Shown here in pieces: positions 16,249 through 25,152 of a DNA stretch of 64,000 nucleotides. The position numbers and the translations under genes were made by a program. Source of the DNA: Micromonospora sp. PLK6-60 (lineage in GTDB: Bacteria > Actinomycetota > Actinomycetes > Mycobacteriales > Micromonosporaceae). Within the stretch, counting starts at the first letter, position 1. Each line of letters starts with the position of its first letter. The stretch is from assembly GCF_019890675.1 (NCBI RefSeq), contig NZ_JAIOAA010000008.1:62001-126000 (forward strand), in the 5' to 3' direction. A model generated the notes under the pieces. The model worked only from the letters and a program-made list of their open reading frames with translations. It was not told where the DNA came from and did no database searches.

Positions 16249-16992
16249 GTGCCCGACACCCCTCCCTCAGTTCCGGACTTCACCCAGTGGCCCTCGTTCC
16301 CCTTCGAGGGCGACATCCGCGTCAAGCAGCTTGCCGACCCCGTCGCGGAGGAGCCGCTCCGCAAGGGCGAAGGCAACCGCGACTGCACCGCCTGCCAGGC
16401 TCCGGACGAGGCGTACATCTGGGTCGGTGAACGGTGGCGGGTGCGGGCGATGGACCGGCCGACCGGCCTGCCGATGGTGTTGATCCTGGAGTCCCGGTCG
16501 CATCTCGACCTCGGGGACCTGCCCAACCTGCTCGCCGCCGAGCTGGGCGTCATGACCGTACGCCTGGAGCGGGCGATCCGGTCGCTCGACGGCGTCGCCC
16601 GGGTGCACGTGAACCGGTGGGGAGACGGGTCGGCGCACCTGCACATGTGGTTCCTCGCCCGGCCGTACGGGCAGCTCCAGTTGCGCGGGACGTTCCTGCC
16701 CCTCTGGGACTCGATCCTGCCGCCCATCTCCGAGGCGCGGTGGCGGGAGAACCTGGCTCTGGTGGCCGCCTGGCTGGCCGAGTTCGGCGGGCGCCCACTC
16801 GCCGAACCCCCGCGCATCCAGTGGCAGGCACCGTCGAGCTTCTCGGGACCGGCCGCCGAGCCGGTGAGCGAACCGGCCGAGCCGGCGTCGGTCATCGAGG
16901 CCGCCGAGGAGGCCCCGGCGCCCGAGGACGACGAAGAGGTGACCGAGGCCGAGGAGGACCAGAAGCCCGCCCCCGGCACCGGATCCGCCTGA
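16249..16992 (+). CDS. HIT-like protein of unknown substrate
   Basis: This 247-residue protein begins at GTG (MPDTPPSVPDFTQWPSF). Its core has a CTACQAP cysteine pair near residue 45, a hydrophobic strand LPMVLILESRSHLDLGDL and a VHVNRWGDGSAHLHMWFLAR segment that resembles the HxH nucleotide-binding motif of HIT hydrolases/transferases, though the full His triad is incomplete. The last ~50 residues are acidic and disordered. A TAGGGT minus-10 box (16236-16241) lies seven bases before the GTG, with no ribosome binding site, which suggests a leaderless message. The fold is a guess from motif shape; the function is unknown. Confidence 0.75.
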   Translation: MPDTPPSVPDFTQWPSFPFEGDIRVKQLADPVAEEPLRKGEGNRDCTACQAPDEAYIWVGERWRVRAMDRPTGLPMVLILESRSHLDLGDLPNLLAAELGVMTVRLERAIRSLDGVARVHVNRWGDGSAHLHMWFLARPYGQLQLRGTFLPLWDSILPPISEARWRENLALVAAWLAEFGGRPLAEPPRIQWQAPSSFSGPAAEPVSEPAEPASVIEAAEEAPAPEDDEEVTEAEEDQKPAPGTGSA

Positions 16993-17129
16993 CGCGCCCC
17001 CCCGGTCGATGTGCCCGGGCGACGGCGGCGCGGACCAGACGTAGCCGGCCGGGACGACGGTCGGCCCGCCGGCCCCAGGCCGATGTGCGGACCGCGTCCG
17101 AGGGCCCAGGGCGTCGGGGGTGTCCCCGG

Positions 17130-18128
17130 CTACCGGGGCCGGGCGACGGCCCGGGTGACCAGGGTGCCGAGCACCCGGCCGAAGTCCAGGCCGCCGGCCT
17201 GGATCGCCAACGGCAGCAGCGAGGTCTCGGTCATGCCCGGCGACACGTTGACCTCCAGCACGTGCGGCCGGCCGTCCGCGTCGACGATCAGGTCCACCCG
17301 GGACAGGTCCCGCAGGCCCAGCGCCTGGTGGGCGGCGAGCGCGACGTCCGCCACCGCGCTCGCCACCTCCGGGTCCAGCCGGGCCGGGGCGTGCCAGGTG
17401 GTCCGGCCGGCGGTGTAGCGGGCCGCGTAGTCGTACACGCCGTTGCGGGGCACGATCTCCACCGCGGGCAGGGCCTGCGGCCCGTCCCCGAGGTCCAGCA
17501 CCGACACGGCGACGTCCATGCCGGGCACGTAGCGTTCCACCAGGGCGGTCGAGTCGTACGCGAAGCAGCCCACCATGGCTGCGGGTAGCGCCGCGTCGTC
17601 CCGGACCACCGCGGCGCCGAGCCCCGACCCGCCCTGGGCGGGCTTCACCATCAGCGGCAGCCCCAACCGGTCCACGATCCGGTCCAGCACGGCCACCGCA
17701 CCCAGCTCGGAGAACCGGTCGTGCGGCAGCGCCACCCAGTCCGGGGTGGGAATGCCGGCCTCGCGGAGCACCGCCTTCGCCGACGGCTTGTCCCAGGCGA
17801 GCCGGGACGCCCGCGCGTCGCACCCGACGTACGGCACGCCGCACAGGTCGAGGACGCCGCGCAGCGAACCGTCCTCACCGGTGGCGCCGTGCAGCGCGAT
17901 CACCACCGCGTCCGGCGGGTCCGCGGCGAGCGCCGGCAGCAGGGCGACGTCCGCGTCGCGCAGCTCGGCCTCCAGCCCGGCGCCGCGCAGCGCGTCGAGC
18001 ACCCGGCGACCCGAGCGCAGCGAGACGTCCCGTTCGTAGGAGAGCCCACCGGCGAGCACCAGGACGTGCAGCTCGCCCGTCGCGGCGGGGTCGGTCACCA
18101 GGGAGTGGTCGGCGGAGGTGGCAGCCAT
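17130..18128 (-). CDS. D-alanine-D-alanine ligase family ATP-grasp enzyme
   Basis: The 332-residue protein has the Ddl layout: an N-terminal domain with LVLAGGLSYERDVSLRSGR (compare GGxSxEHxVS) and ALHGATGEDGSLRGVLDL, then ATP-grasp with PLMVKPAQGGSGLGAAVV and the metal-binding end RVDLIVDADGRPHVLEVN with NVSPGMTETSL. Canonical Ddl makes the D-Ala-D-Ala dipeptide for peptidoglycan. This parAB-linked actinobacterial paralogue may instead be a second ligase with altered specificity. It starts 7 bases beyond the stop of the aminotransferase gene and looks like one operon with it. Confidence 0.85.
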   Translation of the reverse strand: MAATSADHSLVTDPAATGELHVLVLAGGLSYERDVSLRSGRRVLDALRGAGLEAELRDADVALLPALAADPPDAVVIALHGATGEDGSLRGVLDLCGVPYVGCDARASRLAWDKPSAKAVLREAGIPTPDWVALPHDRFSELGAVAVLDRIVDRLGLPLMVKPAQGGSGLGAAVVRDDAALPAAMVGCFAYDSTALVERYVPGMDVAVSVLDLGDGPQALPAVEIVPRNGVYDYAARYTAGRTTWHAPARLDPEVASAVADVALAAHQALGLRDLSRVDLIVDADGRPHVLEVNVSPGMTETSLLPLAIQAGGLDFGRVLGTLVTRAVARPR

Positions 18129-18135
18129 GCCGGAA

Positions 18136-19449
18136 TCATGCCAAGTCGGGTCCGGGGGCGTCCGCGCCGGGACGCCCCCGCCGGATCCCGGGACGGTCCA
18201 CCGGCCCGAAGATCCGCCGCATGGCGATGTCCTGCTCCATCACCCCGGCCAGCCGGCGGACCCCCTCGCGGATCCGCTCCGGCGGCGGGAAGGAGAAGTT
18301 GAGCCGGATGTTGCCGCTGCCCGACCCGTCGGCGTAGAACCCGGTGCCCGGCACGTACGCGACCCGGGCGGCGATGGCGCGGGGCATCATCGCCTTGGCG
18401 TCCAGCCCGTCCGGCAGGGTGGCCCAGACGAAGAGACCACCGCCGGGGGTGGTCCAGGTGGTGCCGGCCGGCATCATGTCGTCCAGGGCGTCCAGCAGGG
18501 CGTCGCGGCGCTCCCGGTAGACCTCGCGGTAGACCTTCAGCTGCTCCCGCCACGGCATGGTGGACAGGTACGTCGTCACCGCCGCCTGGGCGTAGGCGCT
18601 GGGGCAGAGGATCTGCGCCTCGCTGGCGATTACCAGCTTGTCGCGGACGGCGTGCGGGGCGAGGATCCAGCCGACCCGCAGCCCGGGCGCGAAGGTCTTG
18701 GAGAAGGTGCTGAGGTAGAAGACGCCCTCCCGGCGGCGGGCCCGCAGCGGCTTCGGCGCCTCCCCCTCGAAGCCCAGCTGACCGTACGGGTCGTCCTCCA
18801 CCACCAGCAGCCCGGCCCGCTCGCAGATGTCCAGCACCCGTTCCCGCCGCTGCTCGCTCAGCGTCACGCCGGCCGGGTTCTGGTAGGTGGGGATGGTGTA
18901 GAGGAACTTCACCCGACGGCCGGCGCGGGCCAGGTCGGCGATGGCCACCTCCAACGCCTCGGGGATCAGCCCCTCGTCGTCCATCGGCACGTGCACCACC
19001 TGGGCCTGGGCGGCCTGGAGCACTCCGAGTGCGCCGACGTACGTCGGGCCCTCGGCGAGCACCACGTCGCCCGGGTCGAGGAAGAGGCGGGCGACCAGGT
19101 CGAGCGCCTGCTGCCCGCCGACCGTCACCACCACGTCGTCCGGGGAGGCGCCGCAGGAGGCGTCGATGCCGGAGAGGGCCATCACCTCGCAGATCCGCTC
19201 GCGCAGCTCCAGGGTGCCCTGGCCGATGCCGTACTGGAGGGTGGTGGCGCCGTGCTCGGAGCCGAGCCGGCCGAGCATCTCGCCGACCGCGTCCAGCGGC
19301 AGCGCGGCGATGTAGGGGGCCCCACCGGCGAGCGAGACGACCTCCGGCCGGCTGGCCACCGCGAAGAGCGCCCGGATCTCCGAGGCGGTCATGCCGCGGA
19401 CCCGCCGGGCGTACCGGTCGGTGTAGTCGTCGAGCGTCGTGCCGGTCAT
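18136..19449 (-). CDS. PLP-dependent class I/II aminotransferase
   Basis: This 437-residue fold-type I aminotransferase resembles the 2-aminoadipate/LysN-type group. It has SLAGGAPYIAALPLDAV near the N-terminus, the cofactor-contact region VTVGGQQALDLVARLF, IPTYQNPAGVTLS, VVEDDPYGQL with its Asp, and the Schiff-base Lys region YLSTFSKTFAPGLRVGWI. It lacks the GntR domain of MocR regulators. It is the first gene of a two-gene minus-strand unit with the Ddl-like ligase. The substrate cannot be told from sequence. Confidence 0.9.
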   Translation of the reverse strand: MTGTTLDDYTDRYARRVRGMTASEIRALFAVASRPEVVSLAGGAPYIAALPLDAVGEMLGRLGSEHGATTLQYGIGQGTLELRERICEVMALSGIDASCGASPDDVVVTVGGQQALDLVARLFLDPGDVVLAEGPTYVGALGVLQAAQAQVVHVPMDDEGLIPEALEVAIADLARAGRRVKFLYTIPTYQNPAGVTLSEQRRERVLDICERAGLLVVEDDPYGQLGFEGEAPKPLRARRREGVFYLSTFSKTFAPGLRVGWILAPHAVRDKLVIASEAQILCPSAYAQAAVTTYLSTMPWREQLKVYREVYRERRDALLDALDDMMPAGTTWTTPGGGLFVWATLPDGLDAKAMMPRAIAARVAYVPGTGFYADGSGSGNIRLNFSFPPPERIREGVRRLAGVMEQDIAMRRIFGPVDRPGIRRGRPGADAPGPDLA

Positions 19450-19742
19450 GACATCACCTCGATCGCGTGTCGGGTGGCTCCCACCCGGGTGGTACCCGGG
19501 TCGCCGGCGACCATGGCGGCGCGGGCACCGATTCCGTCGATCCTAGTTCGCCCCGCCCACCAGCGGCTCCACCACGCGGTGGAGGTCCACATCCCGGACC
19601 CGTCGGACCACCGACGGCGGGCGTTCGCGCGTCCTCTCCCGTACGGTCGAGTGGCGGCGTACGATCGCTCGTCGGGGGCAGGAAGGCGGCGGCGTCGTAC
19701 CGCGGTGGTTTCACCTCTGAGCCTAAGTGTGGGGATGCGCCA

Positions 19743-20408
19743 ATGTCGCGACGTCTGGTCAGTCTGACCCTGGACACGTTGGAGGATCTGCCCCGTCCGT
19801 GCCGGCAGTGCGTCTTCTGGGAACTTGATCCGGTTTCCGCCGAGCGGGCCTGCGCGGCCGGCGACCCCGGTCTGGAGAAGGAGGCCTGGGTCTCCCAGAC
19901 CCTGCTGGAGTGGGGCTCGTGCGGCAAGCTCGCGTACGTCGACGGGATGCCCGCCGGCTTCGTCATGTACGCCCCACCGGCCTACGTCCCCCGCTCGATG
20001 GCCTTCCCCACCTCGCCCGTGTCGGCCGACGCCGCGCTGCTGATGACCGCGCACGTGATCCCCACCTTCGCCGGTGGCGGCCTGGGCCGGATGCTGGTCC
20101 AGGGCGTCGCCCGGGATCTCACCAAACGGGGCATCAAGGCGATCGAGGCGTTCGGCGACGCGAAGTTCGGCGACGTGGACGAACTGGTCAGCGGCTGTGT
20201 CGCCCCGGCCGACTACTTCCTGTCGGTGGGCTTCAAGACGGTCCGCCCGCACCCCCGCTACCCCCGGCTGCGCCTGGAGCTGCGCACCGCGCTGTCCTGG
20301 AAGTCCGACGTGGAATACGCGCTGGAGAAGCTGCTCGGCTCGATGAGCCCGGAGTCCCTGCTGCGCCCGGTCCGCCCCGCCCCGGCCACCCGTTCCGCCG
20401 GCCGCTGA
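19743..20408 (+). CDS. GNAT family N-acetyltransferase
   Basis: This 221-residue protein begins MSRRLVSLTLDTLEDLPRPC. The acetyl-CoA-binding segment is IPTFAGGGLGRMLVQGVARDL (about residues 100-125), which fits the Q/RxxGxG/A loop loosely. A CRQC pair is at residues 20-23. The C-terminal ~30 residues are Pro/Ser-rich and probably disordered. It is divergent from the aminotransferase with 293 bases between, where I see no other gene. The acceptor substrate is unknown. Confidence 0.85.
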   Translation: MSRRLVSLTLDTLEDLPRPCRQCVFWELDPVSAERACAAGDPGLEKEAWVSQTLLEWGSCGKLAYVDGMPAGFVMYAPPAYVPRSMAFPTSPVSADAALLMTAHVIPTFAGGGLGRMLVQGVARDLTKRGIKAIEAFGDAKFGDVDELVSGCVAPADYFLSVGFKTVRPHPRYPRLRLELRTALSWKSDVEYALEKLLGSMSPESLLRPVRPAPATRSAGR

Positions 20409-20438
20409 CCGGTCCTCGGCGCTGGTCGGGGTGGTGGC

Positions 20439-21605
20439 TCAGTCGACCACGGTGCCGGCGGTGACCACGGCGCGCAGCTCGGTGACGTCGAGCGAGCCGG
20501 TCGGCACGTCCCGCTCGACCGGCAAATACAGGCGCTGCACGGCGGCGACGATCGCGTCCGCCACCCGGTCCCGGAACCGCGGGTCGACCAGGCGGTCCCG
20601 GTCGGCGGCCGAGGTGAGGTAGCCGACCTCGACGCGTACCGCGGGCATCCGGGTGAGCCGGAGCAGGTCCCAGGTCTTGGCGTGGGTGCGGCAGTCCCGC
20701 AGCCCGGTCCGGGCGACGATCTCCCGCTGCACCAGCCCGGCGAGCCGTTCACCGGTCGCCGAGGTGACCCCGTTGTCCGTTCCGTAGTGGTAGGTCGCCA
20801 CGCCCTCGGCGGCGGGGTTGGCGTGCCCGTCGGTGTGCAGCGAGATGAACACGTCGGCGCCGAGCGAGTTGGCCAGCTCCGCCCGGTCGGCGTCCGGCAG
20901 GCAGGTGCGGGGCGCCGGCCCGCGGGTGAGCTGCACCCGTACCCCGGAGGCGGCGAGCCGCCCCTCCAGCCGGCTGGCCAGGTCGTGCGCCAGGTCGGCC
21001 TCGGTCCAGCGCAGCGGGCCGTCCGGCACCACCTGGCCGGGGTCGGTGCCGCCGTGGCCAGGGTCGATCACGACGGTGCGGCCGACCAGGTTCGGGCCGG
21101 CCTGGCGGATCGCGTCGGACTCCCGCAGCCACTGCGGCCGGCCGCCGACCACCTTGCGGCCGAGCCGCCGCAACGCCCCCATGGTGTACGGCCCGCACGA
21201 CCCGTCCGGCTTCAGCCCCACCTCGCGCTGGAACTGGGCCACCGCCCGGGAGGTCCGTACGCCGTAGACGGCGTCCGCGCGGCCCACGTCGTACCCCATC
21301 TCCAGCAGGCGTTCCTGAAGCGTCCGGACGTCCTCGCCGGTGAGTGGCTCGGGCACCGCGTGGTACAGCGTCCGGGCACCCAGCCGCCAGCGGGCCTGGT
21401 CCAGCGCCCGCCAGGTCTCCGCGCCGACCCGGCCGTCCACGCTGAGCCCGCGGGACTGCTGGAACGCCCGGACGGCGCGTTCGGTGGGCGAGTCGAACTC
21501 GTCGCCGGCACCGCCGTCGGTCGGGGTGAGCAGGTCCAGGCCGGTCAGCACGGCGCGGATCTCCGTCACCGCCGGTCCCCGGTCACCGGGTCGGATCGGA
21601 CGCAC
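20439..21605 (-). CDS. cwlM: CwlM-like peptidoglycan-binding / amidase_3 protein
   Basis: Two N-terminal peptidoglycan-binding repeats (about residues 1-160, each with FQ-type motifs AVRAFQQSRGL and AVAQFQREVGL) precede an N-acetylmuramoyl-L-alanine amidase fold. That fold carries all expected metal and catalytic positions: VIDPGHGGTDPG, TEADLA, FISLHTDGHANP and VRVEVGYLTS. In mycobacteria the homologue CwlM sits next to trxB-trxC and, when phosphorylated, regulates MurA and the lipid II flippase; the same order here supports that identity. GTG 21605 is chosen because AAGGGGG lies 6-7 bases upstream; another GTG is at 21626. Confidence 0.87.
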   Translation of the reverse strand: MRPIRPGDRGPAVTEIRAVLTGLDLLTPTDGGAGDEFDSPTERAVRAFQQSRGLSVDGRVGAETWRALDQARWRLGARTLYHAVPEPLTGEDVRTLQERLLEMGYDVGRADAVYGVRTSRAVAQFQREVGLKPDGSCGPYTMGALRRLGRKVVGGRPQWLRESDAIRQAGPNLVGRTVVIDPGHGGTDPGQVVPDGPLRWTEADLAHDLASRLEGRLAASGVRVQLTRGPAPRTCLPDADRAELANSLGADVFISLHTDGHANPAAEGVATYHYGTDNGVTSATGERLAGLVQREIVARTGLRDCRTHAKTWDLLRLTRMPAVRVEVGYLTSAADRDRLVDPRFRDRVADAIVAAVQRLYLPVERDVPTGSLDVTELRAVVTAGTVVD

Positions 21606-21724
21606 GTTCGACCCCCTTCGCAGCACGGGTCACCGATGGCCGGGTACCGCGGTCGCCCCGCTTGAGGCTAAGCGCTGCCGGACGCCGGTGGTGCCGGGTC
21701 CGCGCAGGTCAGCCCGGAAAAGAC

Positions 21725-21757
21725 GGAACCCCGCGCCGTCGACGGGCGCGGGGTTCC
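21725..21757 (-). terminator. trxBA operon terminator
   Basis: A 13-bp perfect stem (GGAACCCCGCGCC / GGCGCGGGGTTCC) with a 7-base loop sits 16 bases beyond the trxA stop, in the gap before cwlM. Confidence 0.75.
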
Positions 21758-21773
21758 GGTGACGACGATCAGG

Positions 21774-22097
21774 TCAGAGCGCGGACTCGATCAGCTTGAC
21801 CAGCTCGCCCTTGGGCTTGGCGCCGGCGATGGACTGCACCGGCTCGCCGTTCTTGAACACGGTGAGGGTCGGCACGGACATCACCCGGTAGGCCCGGGCG
21901 GTCTCCGGGTTCTCGTCGATGTTGAGCTTGACGATGGTGACCTGGTCACCCATCTCGCCCGCGATCTCCTCCAGCAGCGGCGACACCTTGCGGCACGGGC
22001 CGCACCACTCCGCCCAGAAGTCCACCAGCACCGGCTTGTCGGACTTCAGCACATCGGTGGCGAAGTTGGCGTCGGTGACGACCTTTGTTGCTCCCAC
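21774..22097 (-). CDS. trxA: Thioredoxin
   Basis: This 107-residue thioredoxin has the active-site motif FWAEWCGPCRK near residue 30, the cis-Pro segment VMSVPTLTVF and a standard C-terminal helix. It reduces protein disulfides using TrxB and NADPH. The GTG at 22097 (MGATKVVTDANF) is preceded by GGAGGAGGG at an ideal distance, so the longer in-frame start at 22157 is rejected. trxB lies 89 bases upstream on the same strand. Confidence 0.96.
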   Translation of the reverse strand: MGATKVVTDANFATDVLKSDKPVLVDFWAEWCGPCRKVSPLLEEIAGEMGDQVTIVKLNIDENPETARAYRVMSVPTLTVFKNGEPVQSIAGAKPKGELVKLIESAL

Positions 22098-22186
22098 TAT
22101 GACCCTCCTCCGGGGGTTTTCGTTCCTGTCGTGCGCTCCGCCGCCGGGGCGGAGCAACGTTCTCGGCCCGCGCGGCGGGCACCCGC

Positions 22187-23137
22187 TCAGGCCAGGGTGG
22201 CGATGAAGCGCTCGGCGTCCAGGGCGGCCGCGCAGCCCGTACCGGCCGCGGTGATCGCCTGCCGGTAGGTGTGGTCCACCAGGTCACCGGCGGCGAACAC
22301 GCCCGGGATGTTGGTCCGGGTGCTGGGCGCCGTCACCTTCACGTACCCCTCGTCGTCCAGTTCCACCTGGCCGCGGAAGAGTTCGCTGCGCGGGTCGTGA
22401 CCGATGGCCACGAAGACCCCGGTGACGTCGAGCACCTTGCTCTCGCCGGTGTGCACGTTGCGGATCCGTACGCCGCTGACCTTGCCGTCGTCGCCGAGGA
22501 TCTCCTCGACCACGGTGTTCCACTCGACCTTGATCTTGTCGTTGCTCAGCGCCCGGTCGGCCATGATCTTGCTGGCCCGGAAGCTGTCGCGCCGGTGCAG
22601 GATGGTGACCGACTCGGCGAACCGGGTGAGGAAGCTGGCCTCCTCCATCGCCGAGTCGCCGCCGCCGACCACCACGATGTGCTGGTTGCGGAAGAAGAAG
22701 CCGTCACAGGTCGCGCAGGAGGACACGCCGTGGCCGAGGTATTCCTGCTCGCCCGGCACGCCCAGCGGCCGCCAGGCCGACCCGGTGGAGAGGATCACGG
22801 CCTTCGCCCGGTATGCCGTCTCGCCGACCCACACCGTGCTCACCGCGTCGGAACCGACCTCACCGGTGTCCTTCAGCTCGACCCGGGTCACGTCGTCGGT
22901 GAGGAACTCGGCCCCGAAGCGCTCGGCCTGCTTGCGCATGTTGTCCATCAGCTCGGGCCCGAGGATGCCGTCGGCGAAGCCGGGGAAGTTTTCCACCTCG
23001 GTGGTGGTCATCAGGGCGCCGCCGGACTGCACGCCCTCGATGACGAGTGGCTTGAGGTTGGCACGCGCGGCATAGACCGCCGCCGTGTAACCGGCCGGCC
23101 CGGAGCCGATGATGATCAGGTTGCGGACCTCGTCCAC
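22187..23137 (-). CDS. trxB: Thioredoxin reductase
   Basis: This NADPH-dependent FAD enzyme recycles thioredoxin. The 316-residue protein has the FAD motif IIIGSGPAGYTAAVYAAR, the redox centre SCATCDGFFFR, the NADPH-binding GGGDSAMEEA and the C-terminal FAD motif GVFAAGDLVDHTYRQ. GTG at 23137 follows GGGAG. A SigR/SigH-like promoter lies about 110-135 bases upstream, which fits disulfide-stress control of the trxBA pair. Confidence 0.97.
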   Translation of the reverse strand: MDEVRNLIIIGSGPAGYTAAVYAARANLKPLVIEGVQSGGALMTTTEVENFPGFADGILGPELMDNMRKQAERFGAEFLTDDVTRVELKDTGEVGSDAVSTVWVGETAYRAKAVILSTGSAWRPLGVPGEQEYLGHGVSSCATCDGFFFRNQHIVVVGGGDSAMEEASFLTRFAESVTILHRRDSFRASKIMADRALSNDKIKVEWNTVVEEILGDDGKVSGVRIRNVHTGESKVLDVTGVFVAIGHDPRSELFRGQVELDDEGYVKVTAPSTRTNIPGVFAAGDLVDHTYRQAITAAGTGCAAALDAERFIATLA

Positions 23138-23244
23138 TGCCGTCTCCCGATGTGTGTGTTCGCCATCCGTTCCGGCGGGCGTGACGCCGGGACGATGCCG
23201 GTTCGAGTGCCGACGGCCGAGGGCGCCGGCGACCTGACTTGCAG

Positions 23245-23272
23245 AACGTCATCGTACGAAGCGGGGATTCCC
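23245..23272 (-). promoter_or_regulatory. SigR/SigH-like thiol-stress promoter of trxB
   Basis: On the minus strand GGGAAT (23272-23267) is followed by 18 bases and CGTT, which matches the GGAAT-N18-GTT pattern of the Streptomyces SigR and mycobacterial SigH regulons. In both groups the trx genes are direct targets. The match is by eye. Confidence 0.6.
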
Positions 23273-23328
23273 GCGCCGGTCATCCGGTGGGTCACGTCAC
23301 GTGCGAAAGCGGACGCCCGGCCGCGATC

Positions 23329-24363
23329 TCACCCTACCCGGGCCCGGTAGCGGGTGTCCGCGCCGGAACCGGGCACCCCACACTCCGGACCGCTCACCCA
23401 GGCCCACCGGGCGCCGGTGCTGTCGGCGAAGTCGACGACCAACGCCGGCTGCCCCTGGAAGGCGGCGTAGTCGACCACCATGACGGTCAGCGTGCCGGCG
23501 CCGTGCTCGGTGGTGATCTCCGCCAGGCAGGACTGGAGCGCGCCCGGATCGGTCAGCCGATCGAGCCCCACCGGACCCGCCAGCCGCTTGTCCTCCTGCG
23601 CGTCGGGACCGAGCAGTGGTCCCTTCGTCGTCCGCCCGCCCACCCGGGACATCCCCTGAGCCAGGCTGGCCGGGGTCCAGTCGGTGCCGCTGGCCGTCGT
23701 CGGCGCCGCCGCCACACCGAGCGGGGCGACTCCCGAGGGCTGGGCCTCGTGGACGGGGGCGTCGGCGGCGACCCCGCCGCTGTCGTTCGTCGCGTACGGC
23801 CGGGCCAGCTGGTTGAGGCCGAGGCCGCCGGCCACCACGACGGCGGCGGCGAGGGCCACCGGACCGGCGAGCCGGGCCCAGCGCCGGCGCCGCCGGCCCG
23901 GGCCGGCGGGCGGGCGGGCAGCGCCCCGCTCGTCAGGTGCGGGCCGGGAGCGCCGGCCCGGCCGGTCGTCAGTGGGGCCGATCGGCCGGGTGCCAGCACG
24001 CGGGGCGGGCACCACCCTCCGGCCGGTCTCGCCCGGTCCGTCGGGTTCGCCGGCCGCACCGTGCTCGTCCGCCGCGCCGGCTTCGGTTGCGTCGGCGGGG
24101 TCGACCGGGCCGGCGCCGGCCAGCGCGGCGGCGATCCGCTCGGTCACGGCCAGCGGCATGGCCGGCTCGGGGCCGGCCCAGCGGGTCAGGTCGTCGTGGA
24201 CCTCGGACAGGGCGGCGGTCAGCCCGGCGTACGCCGTGGCCCACGCCTCGTCCCGCTCGACCAGGCGGGTGACGGTGTCCTGCTCCGGCGTACCCTCCAG
24301 CGCCCCGCCGACGTAGTCGGCGAGCAGGTCGTGGTCGACCTCGCGGAAGCCCCGGGCGGTCAC
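23329..24363 (-). CDS. Membrane anti-sigma factor paired with SigM
   Basis: This 344-residue single-pass protein has a cytoplasmic N-terminal helical domain (about 1-65, DHDLLADYVGGALEGTPEQD), a Pro/Gly/Arg-rich linker, a membrane segment near residues 175-195 (LAGPVALAAAVVVAGGLGL) and an extracytoplasmic domain of about 145 residues containing CLAEITTEHGAGTLTVMVVD. The cytoplasmic part lacks the HxxxCxxC zinc motif of redox-sensing anti-sigmas, so any signal is probably read outside. GTG 24363 overlaps the sigma stop by four bases and has AGGAGGAG upstream. The anti-sigma role is inferred from the operon and topology; RsmA of mycobacteria is the likely counterpart. Confidence 0.8.
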   Translation of the reverse strand: MTARGFREVDHDLLADYVGGALEGTPEQDTVTRLVERDEAWATAYAGLTAALSEVHDDLTRWAGPEPAMPLAVTERIAAALAGAGPVDPADATEAGAADEHGAAGEPDGPGETGRRVVPAPRAGTRPIGPTDDRPGRRSRPAPDERGAARPPAGPGRRRRRWARLAGPVALAAAVVVAGGLGLNQLARPYATNDSGGVAADAPVHEAQPSGVAPLGVAAAPTTASGTDWTPASLAQGMSRVGGRTTKGPLLGPDAQEDKRLAGPVGLDRLTDPGALQSCLAEITTEHGAGTLTVMVVDYAAFQGQPALVVDFADSTGARWAWVSGPECGVPGSGADTRYRARVG

Positions 24364-25109
24364 GTCTCCTCCTGGTCGGTCTCCGGTCGGGAACGCCCCG
24401 ACCTCGATCCGACGCCCGGGGTGGTCCGTGGGTTCCCCGGGGTGACGCCCGGCACGTCCGGACGAACCGGGTGGCCGGCGGTGGCCGGCTCGTCGGTGCC
24501 GGTACGCAGGTGACCGAGGTGCACCGCGAGCCGGGCCCGGCCCCGGGCGCAGCGGCTCTTCACCGTGCCCTCGGCCACGCCGAGGATCCGGGCCACCTCG
24601 GCGACCGGGTAGCCCTGCACGTCGACCAGGATGAGCGCCGCCCGCTGCTCGACCGGCAGCGCGGCCAGCGCCTGGCGGACCACCAGGGCGGTGTCGTGGT
24701 CCCGGACCGGGGCGGCCGGCTCCGGTCCGGCCGGCCGGTCCTGGTCGCCGTGGTTGCCGTCGGGCAGCGGGACCGTCGGGTGCGCCTGGCGGCGCCGGAT
24801 GCGGTCCAGGCAGGCGTTCACCACGATCCGGTGCAGCCAGGTGGTCACCGCCGAATCGCCCCGGAACCGGGCGGCGGCGCGGTGCGCGGAGAGCAGCGCG
24901 TCCTGCAGGGCGTCCGCGGCCTCCTCGCGGTCGCCCACGGTACGCAGGGCGACCGCCCACAGCCGGTCGCGGTGCCGGTGGAAGAGCTCGGTGAACGCGT
25001 CCCGGTCACCGGCCACGTGGGCGCGGATCAGGTCGAGGTCGCTGACGCCCGGAAGCTCGGTGTCGACGCGCCGGGCAGCACCGGCCGGCTGCGTGCCGCG
25101 ATCGGTCAT
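24360..25109 (-). CDS. sigM: ECF RNA polymerase sigma factor SigM
   Basis: An ECF sigma factor of 249 residues. Region 2 has DRDAFTELFHRHRDRLWAVA and DALQDALLSAHRAAARFRG with WLHRIVVNACLD. Region 4 has LPVEQRAALILVDVQGYPVA and the recognition helix ILGVAEGTVKSRCARGR. The long tail after about residue 190 is Pro/Thr/Gly-rich. The order murJ-pseudokinase-sigM-anti-sigma-trxB-trxA-cwlM matches the mycobacterial sigM locus. ATG 25109 is taken; two GTG codons just upstream (25115, 25112) are possible. Confidence 0.9.
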   Translation of the reverse strand: MTDRGTQPAGAARRVDTELPGVSDLDLIRAHVAGDRDAFTELFHRHRDRLWAVALRTVGDREEAADALQDALLSAHRAAARFRGDSAVTTWLHRIVVNACLDRIRRRQAHPTVPLPDGNHGDQDRPAGPEPAAPVRDHDTALVVRQALAALPVEQRAALILVDVQGYPVAEVARILGVAEGTVKSRCARGRARLAVHLGHLRTGTDEPATAGHPVRPDVPGVTPGNPRTTPGVGSRSGRSRPETDQEET

Positions 25110-25152
25110 CACCACGTCCGGCGGAAGTGGTGCCCGGTGCGCGGCGGCCGGC

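Noticed and set aside
16600..16616. GTGCACGTGAACC as a parS variant
   Set aside because: It matches only the central CACGTGAA and lies in the coding sequence of the HIT-like gene.
23281..23310. GTCACGTCACGTGCGAAA as a seventh parS
   Set aside because: Only part of the palindrome is present, with mismatches in the core; the six accepted sites are all perfect.
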